Part shown: positions 34,001 through 40,967 of the stretch, one piece after another | Layout of the letters: each line of letters starts with the position of its first letter | Numbering within the stretch: position 1 is the first letter of the stretch | NCBI GenBank assembly: GCA_964630925.1 | Contig: CAZVZK010000030.1 | Location: 1-64,000, forward strand | Length of the DNA: 64,000 nucleotides | Direction of reading: 5' to 3' | Origin: RGDT01 sp964630925 | GTDB taxonomy: Bacteria > Planctomycetota > Planctomycetia > Gemmatales > Gemmataceae | The notes under the pieces: model-generated | What the model was told of the DNA's origin: nothing | The model's input: only the letters and a program-made list of their open reading frames with translations | Databases searched by the model: none | Translations under genes and position numbers: made by a program

Positions 34001-36896
34001 TCGTGAAGGTCACGGTGGCCGACTGCCCCTCGTTGATCGAGATGGGGCCGGTCTTGTCCACGGTGATCGTCGGTGCCACGTCGGTGAAGTGGACGGTGTG
34101 GTCGTCGTCGTCCGTGGCCGTGCCGCCCTCGTCGTCGTGGCCGGTGACGGTGACGACGTTGGTGTGCGACCCGCCGACGTTGCCGGTCACGCTGGCCGTG
34201 ACATCGAAACTGAAGGACGCGCCGGAGGCGAGGGTGATGGTGCCGCCGTACGCCGCCTCGGCCTCGTCGAGGAGGTCGCCGAGGACGGTGTCACTCACGT
34301 TGGTGATCGTGAGCGGGTCGGTGCTGGCGCTCGTGTTGGTGATCGTGAAGGTGTACGTGGCGTTGGCGCCGCCCTCCGCGATGGTGGCCGGGCCGGACTT
34401 CACCACCGTGAGGGTCGGCGCGACATCCAGCACGGTCAGGGTGTGGCTGTCCTTGTCGCACGCCGGAGTGTCCTCGTCGTCGTGCCCGTCCACGGTGACG
34501 GTGTTGACGATCACGCCGGCATCGAGGGACCCGGTCGTGTAGTCGAAGGTGAACGACTCGCCGGGCTGGATGACGATGGCCGTCGCCTCGGAGAAGCCGG
34601 GCTGAGCCTGATAATCCGCCAGGGCCTCGTCGTAGAGGTTGGGGATCACGTCGTCGTTGATCGCGGTGATCGTCACCGGGTCCGTCGCCGAGCTGTTGTT
34701 GGTGATCGTGAAGTAGTAGGTGTGTGTCTGACCCTCGTTGATGGAGGCCAGGCCGGACTTGACCACGGTGATCGAGGGGGGGTCGTCGCCGAAGTTGAGC
34801 GTGTGGTCGTCGGTGTCGCTGGCCGGGGTGTTTTCGTCGTCGTGGCCGGTGACCGTGACGACGTTGGTGATCGTGTCGCCGGCGTTGCCATCGACCGTCG
34901 CCGTCTTGGTGAAGGTGAGGCTGGCGCCGGGTGCCAGGACGATGACCGAGGCGCCGGAGTTGCCGGGGAGGAGCTGGTACGCGGCCAGGGCGTCGGCCGT
35001 CAGGTCGCCCAACTTGTCGTCGGACACGCTCGTGACGGTGACGGGGTCGGTGCTGGACGGGCTGGTGTTGGTGATCGTGAAGGTGTAGGTGACCTCGGTG
35101 CCGTCGGTCTCCTCCAGCGTGCCGGGGCCGGTCTTGACCACGTTCAGGGTCGGGTTGACGTTCAGGACCGTCAGGGTGTGGTTGTCCTGGGCGCTGGTCG
35201 AGTTGTTCTCGTCGTCCTTGCCGGTGACGGTGACCGTGTTCACCACGGTGCCCGCGTCGTAGGCGACGGTGGTGGAGAACTGGAAGGTGAAGGTGCCGTT
35301 GGGCTGGAGGACGATGTCATTGCCGCCGTTCACCAGCTTCGCCGCCGGGAGCAGGTTGCCCAGCACGTCGTCGGTGATCGAGGTGATCGTGACGGGGTCG
35401 GTGCTGGCGCTGGTGTTCGTGATCGTGAAGGTGTAGGTGGTGGTGCCGCCCTCGAGGATCGTGGCGGCGCCGTCCTTCGTCACGGTGATCGTCGGGAGGA
35501 CGTCGGTGAAGGTGGCGGTGTGGTCGTCGTCGTCGGTCGCGGTGTCGTTCTTGCTGTTGTGGCCGGAGACCGTGACGACGTTGGTGAGCGAGGTGCCGGC
35601 GTTGCCGCTGATCGTGGTGTTGTAGTTGAAGGAGAAACTGGCTCCGGTTGCCAGGACAATCGGGGTGTTGCCGTTGGCTAGCAGCGCGGCCGCCGTCAGA
35701 TTGCCGAGCTTGGTATCGACGACGCTGTCCACGGTGACCGCGCCTGCGCTCGCCGGGCTGGTGTTGGTGATGGTGAACGAGTAGGTGGTGTTGGCGCCGC
35801 CCTCGCCGACGCTGGCCGGGCCGGACTTGATCACCTGGATCGTGGGGAGCGCCCTGTTGGCGAAGTTGAAGAGATCGGTGGTGATCATGCCCTGGGCGAC
35901 GGTGAATGAGCCGAGCGGGGCCGTCGTGTTGTTCAGGAAGAACGCCCTCTCGTCCTTGCCCGCCGACTGGCTGAGGTAGTAGTTGGCCGCGGCGAGGACG
36001 TTGGGGTTCGCGGTGGACAACACCTGGAAGTTGCCGTTCAACAGGTCCGGGGTGCTGTCGTACTCCAACTCCCACATCGCCAGGGCTAGGCCGGCGCCGT
36101 TCACGGAGGCGTTGTTCTGCGGGCCGCCGGGCTGAAGGAACCGGCCATAGTGGTTGTACAGGTAGCCGATCTGGCCGAGGTTCGTCGTTAGCGTCGTCGT
36201 GTTCGGCGTCGTGCTCGGCGTGAGCACGTACGGCGTGGAGCCGGAGAAGTGGAACAGATCGGTGCAGAGGCTGAGGATGCTGTGGGAGTTGCCCGCGTTG
36301 CCCGTCAGAGCTAAGTTCAACTGGTGGACGGTGGTCCCACTCCCCGCCCAGCCCCCGCTGGGTTGGAAGTTGAAGGGGCTCGCCGCGTTGTTCGCTGACG
36401 CCAGGAGTTGGAACTTCGCCGACTCATAGGGGGAGTAGGGCGCGGCGCCCTGCTGAATGGTGATACTCTGCGTGCCGGGGTCATACACGGTCACGTCGAT
36501 GCCGGCCCCGCTGAGAGTGCCGGAGTTGATCGTCGATTTCACCTCCCCGAGGGCCACGAAGCCGGGAGCGCTCTCGGTGAGCCGGTAGTTGCCGGCCGCG
36601 ACGTTGTCGAACCTGTAATACCCATCGACGTTCGTGGTGGCCGTGAGGTCACCGCCGCCTGCCAAGGGGCTGAGCGTAATGGTGGCCCCGACCTTGGCAG
36701 TGTCGGTGCCTTGGTCGTAGGCGTTGTTCGCGTTGTTGTCGATGAATGCGTAACCCTGGAGGAAGCTCGCCGCGAGCAAGGTCCTGTCCTCGAGCGCTTC
36801 CAACCGCAAGGGGAGCACGTGCCGGCCCTTCCGCAGGCTCGTCGTTGTTCGCGTTTCCGTGCTGTGGAACAGCGACTTCAGCTTCTTCCAGACCAT
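28083..36896 (-). CDS. Giant repeat surface protein with zinc-metalloprotease motif, 2937 aa
   Basis: This protein opens with a basic segment and the planctomycete LEALEDRTLLA motif used by exported proteins. An SdrD_B-like domain (residues about 42-120) is followed by a region around residue 207 (LCTDLFHF, ALAMWELEYD) resembling thioester or Cys-linked surface domains. Nine beta-sandwich repeats of about 115-120 residues run from 354 to 1420, each with TYTFTITN and VTVTGHDDE-type motifs. Three more full SdrD_B domains plus one variant occur between about 1427 and 2340. Next come a GYWQNKNGQ domain (near 2352) and a metzincin-like zinc motif HEIGHAIGFGH (near 2658, with a downstream Met, STMFPYL). 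A hydrophobic segment and Arg/Lys tail close the protein. It is likely a surface adhesin or matrix protein with a protease module. GGAGA lies seven bases before the ATG. No VPEID motif is seen at its end. Confidence 0.9.
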   Translation of the reverse strand: MVWKKLKSLFHSTETRTTTSLRKGRHVLPLRLEALEDRTLLAASFLQGYAFIDNNANNAYDQGTDTAKVGATITLSPLAGGGDLTATTNVDGYYRFDNVAAGNYRLTESAPGFVALGEVKSTINSGTLSGAGIDVTVYDPGTQSITIQQGAAPYSPYESAKFQLLASANNAASPFNFQPSGGWAGSGTTVHQLNLALTGNAGNSHSILSLCTDLFHFSGSTPYVLTPSTTPNTTTLTTNLGQIGYLYNHYGRFLQPGGPQNNASVNGAGLALAMWELEYDSTPDLLNGNFQVLSTANPNVLAAANYYLSQSAGKDERAFFLNNTTAPLGSFTVAQGMITTDLFNFANRALPTIQVIKSGPASVGEGGANTTYSFTITNTSPASAGAVTVDSVVDTKLGNLTAAALLANGNTPIVLATGASFSFNYNTTISGNAGTSLTNVVTVSGHNSKNDTATDDDDHTATFTDVLPTITVTKDGAATILEGGTTTYTFTITNTSASTDPVTITSITDDVLGNLLPAAKLVNGGNDIVLQPNGTFTFQFSTTVAYDAGTVVNTVTVTGKDDENNSTSAQDNHTLTVLNVNPTLNVVKTGPGTLEETDGTEVTYTFTITNTSPSSTDPVTVTSVSDDKLGDLTADALAAYQLLPGNSGASVIVLAPGASLTFTKTATVDGNAGDTITNVVTVTGHDDENTPASDTDDHTLNFGDDPPSITVVKSGLASINEGQTHTYYFTITNNSSATDPVTITAINDDVIPNLYDEALADYQAQPGFSEATAIVIQPGESFTFDYTTGSLDAGVIVNTVTVDGHDDEDTPACDKDSHTLTVLDVAPTLTVVKSGPATIAEGGANATYTFTITNTSASTDPLTITNVSDTVLGDLLDEAEAAYGGTITLASGASFSFDVTASVTGNVGGSHTNVVTVTGHDDEGGTATDDDDHTVHFTDVAPTITVDKTGPISINEGQSATVTFTITNNSSPTDPVTITSVVDDKLGDLTAKANDAWVAQGHTGPIVLAPGAGFTFTVIGPVLNAGSLTNVVTVTGHDDENTPASDTDDHTVTVLDAAPAVSVTKTANKASISEGGVGDQTVTYTYTITASSLNSTTDPLTVTSVIDDRLGDLLDEAELANGGTIVLTPGQSFHFDVTTTLAAQDAGDSLTNTVTVKGKDDENTPSNTTTATATVTYDDVAPSVSITKSHTGTINEGTAGQTLVYSFTVTNTSAATTDTLTVTSLDDPLLGGSLLSAFVAANGGSAVLAHGQSVTFTKSYSAPVANAGVTIDNTVTVTGHDDDSDNEVTATASDSETYKDLTPTIKVVKSASVSTPLPGDTVVYTYTVTNESAASTDPLTLTSLLDDNGTPGVTGDDKDILVVGTFAGGDTNNNNLIDKGETWTYTWSTSAPNVSGAWTNTVVATGKDDENNTDTDTATATINVLQPASLSGYVYLDANNDGTFQGTESPISGVTVTLTGTDDLGNPVSASTTTNSVGYYEFTGLRPGTYTITETQPSAYLDGKDTQGTPGNGTTTNDQFSTISLVAGVNGVNNNFGELPKSPKIDIEKKTDGPTNSNTTDPTYNNEDTPDGAGVPILTAGSAVTWTYQVTNTGDTPFARADVVITDDAGTTDTTADDLSTTNGGITFLSYDTGDTDAFLEPGEVWVFTATGTVQALSSGLGAAATFDFSGSSPLDGSDGNVRSYAAGSVNLKATAFSRDKASGAWADAYLGAYGGGLGVTDSGEGDGSSNKHTVDNIGRDNYILFAFDQSVVVDSAYLGYVVSDSDLKVWIGTLPNAYATLPELSDTVLSGLGFTEVNSTTLTAARLADLNAGGFVGNVLVIAADPGDTTPEDQFKVEKVKVNTVLPGVYKNLATVTAPGATDCDLSHYKNPAVVAANASLSGFVYADTNNDGIKQGTEAGIAGATVTLTGTDDLGNAVSLTTTSASTGAYSFTNLRPGTYTLTETQPAGYLDGKDTVGTPGGTTTNDKFSAIVLGAGVNGANNNFGELKPASISGNVFDDCYADGVKYGPDEPGLQGFVVYLDANGNNQLDSGEASTTTDAYGDYSFADLLAGTYKVREVLKPGWRQTTANPADVVLATGGSKTGVDFGNAADKAALSNITYVINGTTTVTDLRDNVHQGDTVTVHFTVAAGVTGIEVALVSYVAPAATFDASTAYLQRVYKVDTGIFAAGEHSLTVEVPNCYFQIDFITGCVIETFGAPGSTGFYTPQGRLISADNGGTQSCNTGSLSGFVFVDANNNGTKDSGEAGIGGVTVMLTGTTDAGASVSLTRVTAADGSYSFTGLQEGTYTVTETQPAGYLDGKEQLGTLGGTKGADVFSSIDVRMNDRGLNYNFGELLASKAVSSGDTATIGYWQNKNGQALIKSLNGSSSARELSKWLATTYPKLFGAGAGNYSMVNSDGTYKTNSQVASAYKAFFFGVTGQKTYAQIFASALATYVTSSTLAGGGFASSYGFNVTPAGIGLNTINVGTNGAAFGVANGSTISVSAALAATNAASNPGSLYKGNTANINKANAVYTSINETGDIQLFSQDSGQEASTAALLADQAVLASRQILVEVDGLDEGDAGAAEQARIGDALASLNVSLADYGVVLIDIGAGSDLAADVYIRFDTQTVFGGVEEGVLGLTSFGGAITLVTGWDWYLGSDPSEVGAGQYDFQTIVTHEIGHAIGFGHSTQAGSTMFPYLGTGETKRDLTAGDLANIHAVMETEPEPLLAAPPKGAKPAAPAGNTEAGQAAAPAIAPAGPAAGTSAQAPAAGLANFLAAQASPATAFTASPAGNAPFASASWAPAVSPIQAAVPSASAFQGSVSYFGGGAHEAALSGPGLTAQASAPRGPEGVAPRVDSTQQRHDADVAFQAMRGEDSLPAWLSLADVTEAAPDAAASDACFACWQPETQEAGGRRSAGLVGALSAVALSAAAVSALHRGTAGTRRPGLPAAK

Positions 36897-37112
36897 CGCA
36901 ATTTCTCCGGTCGTTGTATCTGGTGAAGCTTCCTGCCGGCCTCTAGGCCCGGAAGCGGTACTCGGGATCCAGCGGCCGGACCAACAACTTCGCCGAAGGG
37001 AGGATAGTCCGGCATAAATACGGCACGTTTCCGGCGTGCCCTCTGGGCTTTCGATGTCGTTGGGCTCGCTCTGCGCACGGGCGTAGCACGAAGGCGAACT
37101 TGAGATCTGGGG

Positions 37113-37157
37113 AAAAAGCCGGCTCCAGGGGTGGCAGGGACATCAGCCCCTGGAGCC
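37113..37157 (-). terminator. Rho-independent terminator after VPEID-CTERM gene
   Basis: On the minus strand GGCTCCAGGGG (37157-37147) pairs perfectly with CCCCTGGAGCC (37131-37121), an 11-bp GC-rich stem with a 15-base loop, and is followed by GG and then CTTTTTCC. It starts nine bases after the stop codon of the VPEID-CTERM gene. This separates the short gene from the giant surface gene just downstream, which therefore needs its own promoter in 36897-37112. Confidence 0.85.
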
Positions 37158-37165
37158 GCACTGGA

Positions 37166-37354
37166 TCATTTCCGGCGGAAGCGACCGGCGATGAGCAGCA
37201 TCCCGCCGGCCAACAGGGCCAGGGCGCTGGTCGCGGCGGCAGGGTTGATCTCAGGCGCGCTCGGCGGATCGGCGGCCATCGCCGTGCCGGCCGTGGCCGC
37301 GAACACCAGGGCCAGGCCGATGGCCCAGGTCAGGAAACTCGTGTTGTTCTTCAT
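37166..37354 (-). CDS. VPEID-CTERM sorting-signal protein, 62 aa
   Basis: This 62-aa protein starts MKNNTSFLTWAIGLALVFAA with a signal peptide ending near TAMAA. It closes with the exosortase E sorting signal: APEINPAAATSALALLAGGM, then a short hydrophobic helix and GRFRRK. Between the two signals only a handful of residues remain (DPPSAPEI), so after both cleavages almost no mature protein would be left. AGGAG lies six bases before the ATG at 37354. It is probably a substrate of the exosortase at 26361-28007. Its function may be as a peptide, a decoy or a minimal anchor; this is inference. The family call is good. Confidence 0.9.
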   Translation of the reverse strand: MKNNTSFLTWAIGLALVFAATAGTAMAADPPSAPEINPAAATSALALLAGGMLLIAGRFRRK

Positions 37355-37526
37355 CGGGGACTCCTGAAACGTGGTGGGAATCATGAGGCAAAACAGCCGC
37401 GCGTTCGCCGGCCGATGCTGGCCGGCAAAGGGGTTCGGCGAGGCACGAGCCAACGCTTCAGACGAGGCTGCGGATGGGGAGCCCAGCCAGGGCGTCAATG
37501 GCCGTGTGTGCGCGAGGGGTTACGCG

Positions 37527-37991
37527 TTATCGGGGAGGACGGAGCGGGCCGCCGAGGAGGGGTTCCGGCAGGAGGTTGCGCGTGGCCGCACTCCGTGCGG
37601 CCCGCCAGCCCTGGGGAGGGGAGGTCGGACAACCAGATTCGCAGACGCGGGCGGGTTCCCTGTCTGAACCTGGTTTCGCTGGGGCGTCGGGGGTCGTCGG
37701 GAGGCCTGAAGTGCGGGGCAGGAACCGGAGGTTCACGCCCTGCGCCGGTGTGGGATCGCCCCAGATCGTCGTGGGGAGAGCGCCGATCTCCGCCTGGGCG
37801 GAGCAGCTCACGACCTCGCCAACCGCCTCGAGCGGCTCAGCCCAACGGGAGGGTGGCGTCACGCGCCAGGCCGCAGGGTTCCAGCCGCCCACCGATGTGA
37901 CCATGCCGGCATTAGCCTGACCACCGCCCAGGAACGGGAGGATGGCCAGGGCGGCCAGCGCGATCAAGGGGTGGGAGGTGGGGCGCAGCAA
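37527..37991 (-). CDS. Small secreted protein, 154 aa (RPPR C-terminus)
   Basis: This ORF starts at a TTG (37991) with AAGGAT eight bases upstream. It has a signal peptide (SHPLIALAALAILPFLGGGQ, cleaved near ANA-G), then MVTSVGGWNPAAWRVTPPSR. Codon bias is convincing for about 110 residues, then weaker up to the closing GGPLRPPR. It may be related to the protein at 44182-44661, which has a similar signal peptide and ends FRPPRA; both flank the polysaccharide locus. No function is known. The 3' part could be altered by indels. Confidence 0.5.
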   Translation of the reverse strand: MLRPTSHPLIALAALAILPFLGGGQANAGMVTSVGGWNPAAWRVTPPSRWAEPLEAVGEVVSCSAQAEIGALPTTIWGDPTPAQGVNLRFLPRTSGLPTTPDAPAKPGSDREPARVCESGCPTSPPQGWRAARSAATRNLLPEPLLGGPLRPPR

Positions 37992-38326
37992 CGGGGACGA
38001 TCCTTCAAGTTGGGAGAGTCGGGCGTTAAGGAGGGCGAGGTAGGATGGTTATGAGTGTATCGCCGGTTTTCCGGATTGCAAGCCTTCGATGGCACTTTTT
38101 TGCCTTATTGTTGGGCGGGAATTTGCCCACCCGTACATTCGGCTTGCGCTCCGCCAACACCTTGTCAGCCCGGATTACGAGCCTTGATCGCAGAAGAGAC
38201 CCGAGACCGCCCGCGTCAGCGCGAAGTTTTCTCGATTTCGCGCGAACCCCTGCCCGGTGGGGCGTTCGCGGCGTCTCGCCGACCCACCGACACGCGGGCC
38301 CAACCGATCACCGGACCTCTGGAGCT
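37992..38326. promoter_or_regulatory. Divergent upstream region of polysaccharide locus
   Basis: This stretch lies between the minus-strand secreted gene and the plus-strand glycosyltransferases. It contains the most AT-rich patch of the window (about 38045-38160, including CACTTTTTTGCC and TTATTGTTGGGC), which fits promoters in both directions. No ORF with codon bias is present. Exact -35/-10 boxes cannot be assigned with confidence. Confidence 0.4.
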
Positions 38327-38505
38327 GGACAAAATGAGACGGGGCCGGCGTTCACGGCACAGGTGTCGGCGGTCCGCTCGACCCCCTGAAACGCAAATTC
38401 CGCCCAGGAATTGCATCTCGCGTGTGTGTCTGGGGGTCTGAAATGCAATGCAATCTGCCCCGCCCCGGCCACACCTCCCGTCTAATTCCGTCCAATTCAC
38501 ACCAC
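38327..38505. repeat. Dispersed non-coding repeat, copy 1
   Basis: This stretch of about 180 bp aligns with 59210-59380. Shared blocks are AAATGAGACG, CACGGCAC, GCAAATxCCGCCxxGAATTxGCAT (an internal stem), AATGCAATGCAATC, CCGGCCACACC and GTCTAATTCCGTCCAATTC. The ends GGACAAAATGAGAC and GTCTAATTCCGTCC form an imperfect terminal inverted repeat (11 of 14). It lies just upstream of the glycosyltransferase operon. The rest of the gap to 38643 shows nothing else I can support. Confidence 0.7.
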
Positions 38506-38643
38506 CGGCTGATTGGGCACACAACCCGAAGCCCCGCCCGGCCCGCCCATCGAGGTGCGTTGTCCCCATCGCCGGGCGGGACTACGATGATCTACCGTTG
38601 CCGCATTGGGCGGCAGGACCGATGGCCGCCGGGCCTGCCGTGC

Positions 38644-39807
38644 ATGTCGGACTCCCCCCTCCTCGTGTTCTCGGACGACTGGGGCCGCCACCCCTCCAGT
38701 TGCCAGCACCTCATCCGCCACCTGTTGCCCCGTCATTCGGTCACCTGGGTGAACACCATCGGCACCCGCAAGCCGCGTCTCGACCTCGACACCCTGCGGC
38801 GCGCCTTCGGCAAACTGGGCCAGTGGCTGCGGCCGGGCCGGCCCGCCACCCCGGCGGCGGACGGCCCCCGCGTCCTCAACCCCTGGATGCTGCCCTGGTT
38901 CGGCTCCCGGCTCTCGCGGAGCATCAACCGCTGGCTGATGCTCCGCACCCTGCTGCCGGCGATCCGCGCCATGCCCGCCCCGCCCGTCGTGATCACCACG
39001 ATCCCCCTCGTCGCCGACCTCATCGGCCACCTGCCCGCCAGGCGCTGGGTCTACTACTGGGTGGACGACTTCACCCAGTGGCCCGGGTACGACGGGGAGA
39101 CCCTCCGCCTGCTCGAGGCCGACCTCGTCCGCAAGGTGGACTCCGTCGTCGCGGTCAGCCAGAACCTGGTCGAGCGCGCGGCCCAGGCGGGGCGCCGGGC
39201 CGGCCTCCTCACCCACGGGATCGACCTCGGATTCTGGCGTCCCACCGGCCCCCCCGCGCCCCCGCCCATCCTCGAGGGGCTGCCCCGGCCCATCATCCTC
39301 TTCTGGGGCCTGGTCGACCGCCGCATGGACCTCAGGCTCCTGGAGGCGCTTTCGGCCCACCCCGCGCGGCGTGGGTCCGTCGTGCTGGTCGGCCCCCAGG
39401 CCGACCCCGACCCGGCGCTCGCCCGCCTGCCCGGCGTCGTCCTGACCGGTTCGGTCCCGTTCGAGACGCTGCCGCACCTGGCGGCGGAGGCATCGGTCCT
39501 GATCATGCCGTACGGCGACATGCCCGCCACCCGCGCCATGCAGCCGCTGAAGCTGAAGGAGTACCTCGCCACGGGACGCCCCGCCGTGGTGCGCGACCTG
39601 CCCGCGACCCGCGAGTGGGGGGACTGCCTGGACCTGGCGTCCGACCCCGCGGGCTTCGCCGACCTCACGCTCCGCCGGGCCGCCGAGGGCATCCCCCCCG
39701 CCCAGGCCGCGGCGCGGGTCCGGCTGGCGGGGGAGTCGTGGGCGGGCAAGGCGCTCCAGCTCGAATCCTTCCTGGCGGGCGACGGCCCCGGAGGCACGAC
39801 GCCGTGA
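38644..39807 (+). CDS. Glycosyltransferase (GT4-like), 387 aa
   Basis: This 387-aa protein is a GT-B fold glycosyltransferase. It opens MSDSPLLVFSDDWGRHPSSC and shows YYWVDDFTQWPGYDGE, VSQNLVERA, THGIDLGFW, ILFWGLVDRRMDL and a C-terminal nucleotide-sugar site with MPYGDMPATRAMQPLKLKEY. It probably transfers a sugar onto a lipid-linked exopolysaccharide precursor at the inner membrane. ATG 38644 was chosen because it gives the usual N-terminus; an in-frame ATG at 38587 is possible. Its stop overlaps the next start by four bases (GTGA), so it is the first gene of a coupled operon. Confidence 0.87.
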   Translation: MSDSPLLVFSDDWGRHPSSCQHLIRHLLPRHSVTWVNTIGTRKPRLDLDTLRRAFGKLGQWLRPGRPATPAADGPRVLNPWMLPWFGSRLSRSINRWLMLRTLLPAIRAMPAPPVVITTIPLVADLIGHLPARRWVYYWVDDFTQWPGYDGETLRLLEADLVRKVDSVVAVSQNLVERAAQAGRRAGLLTHGIDLGFWRPTGPPAPPPILEGLPRPIILFWGLVDRRMDLRLLEALSAHPARRGSVVLVGPQADPDPALARLPGVVLTGSVPFETLPHLAAEASVLIMPYGDMPATRAMQPLKLKEYLATGRPAVVRDLPATREWGDCLDLASDPAGFADLTLRRAAEGIPPAQAAARVRLAGESWAGKALQLESFLAGDGPGGTTP

Positions 39808-40967
39808 GCCGCACACGCCGCCCCCGGGTGATCATCGACGCCAGGGTCGTCGTCGGCGCCGGCGGCGGCCCCGAGAAGACCCTGCTGAACTCCCAGCGGT
39901 TCCTCGAACCGGCGGGGTACCGGAATCTCTGCGTCTACCTCCACCCCCCCGCCGACGAGGCCTTCGGGCAGATCCGCGAGCGGGCACGCCAGCTCGGCGC
40001 CCCTTTGGAGGAGGTCATCGACCGGGGGGCGCTCGACCTGTCGGTCCCCTGGGCGTTGCTCGACCTGTGCCGGCGGGAGAAGGCCGACATCTGGCACGGA
40101 CACGACTACAAGACCAACCTGCTCGGGCTGCTGCTCGCCCGCTTCTGGCCGATGCGCCTCGTCACGACCCTCCACGGGTGGGTCCACCACACCGCCCGCA
40201 CCCCCCTCTACTACGCCGTCGACCGCCTCTGCCTGCCGCGCTACGAGGTGGTCCTGTGCGTCTCCCCCGACCTGCACGAGTCGGCCCTGGCCTGCGGCGT
40301 CGCGCCCGAGCGCTGCGTCCTGTTGGAGAACGGCATCGACCACCTCCAGTACACGCGCACCCTGACCACGGCCGAGGCGAGGGCGCGGCTGGGGGCGGAC
40401 ACGGGACGTTTCGTGATCGGGGCCGTGGGCCGCCTCTCCCCCGAGAAGGGGTTCGACCTCTTGTTGCGCGCCGCCGCCCTGCTCGTCGAGGGGGGGCACG
40501 ACCTGGAGGTCTGGATCGTCGGCGCCGGCGACGAGATGGAGCCACTGCGATCACTCGCCGGCCACCTGGGGCTCGCCGGGCGCGTCCGCCTCTGGGGCTA
40601 CCGCGCCGACACTTCGCTGCTGTACCAGGGCATGGACGTGTACGCCCTGAGCAGCCTCCGCGAGGGGCTGCCCAACGTCCTGCTCGAGGCGATGGCCCTG
40701 GAGGTGCCCGTGGTGTCCACCAGGGTCGCCGGCGCCCCCCGCCTCGTCAAGGACGGCGAAAACGGCCTGCTCGTGAAAATCGGTGAAATCGGGGAACTCG
40801 CACGGGCGATCGGGCGTCTCATTGGCGATAAGGTCTTTCGAGAACGTCTGGCCAGGGCAGGTCGGGAGACCGTGGTGAGGCACTTCAGCTTCGCGACACG
40901 GATGGAGCGCGTCCGGGAGATCTACGACAGACTCCTGGGCCGAAGGCGGGACGGAGAGGTCGCTTGA
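39804..40967 (+). CDS. Glycosyltransferase family 4 protein, 387 aa
   Basis: This 387-aa GT4 glycosyltransferase starts at a GTG that overlaps the previous stop. The N-terminal domain has VVVGAGGGPEKTLLNSQRFL and WHGHDYKTNLLGLLLARFW. The C-terminal domain has GAVGRLSPEKGFDLLLRAA and the sugar-nucleotide E-x7-E motif in REGLPNVLLEAMALEVPVVS. It probably adds a sugar to the growing exopolysaccharide on the cytoplasmic side. Its stop overlaps the epimerase start by one base (TGATG). Confidence 0.92.
   Translation: MSRTRRPRVIIDARVVVGAGGGPEKTLLNSQRFLEPAGYRNLCVYLHPPADEAFGQIRERARQLGAPLEEVIDRGALDLSVPWALLDLCRREKADIWHGHDYKTNLLGLLLARFWPMRLVTTLHGWVHHTARTPLYYAVDRLCLPRYEVVLCVSPDLHESALACGVAPERCVLLENGIDHLQYTRTLTTAEARARLGADTGRFVIGAVGRLSPEKGFDLLLRAAALLVEGGHDLEVWIVGAGDEMEPLRSLAGHLGLAGRVRLWGYRADTSLLYQGMDVYALSSLREGLPNVLLEAMALEVPVVSTRVAGAPRLVKDGENGLLVKIGEIGELARAIGRLIGDKVFRERLARAGRETVVRHFSFATRMERVREIYDRLLGRRRDGEVA

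Noticed and set aside
28083..36896. CRISPR-like regular repeats
   Set aside because: The repeats are about 350 bp apart, in frame, and encode protein domains; no spacers of uniform short size.
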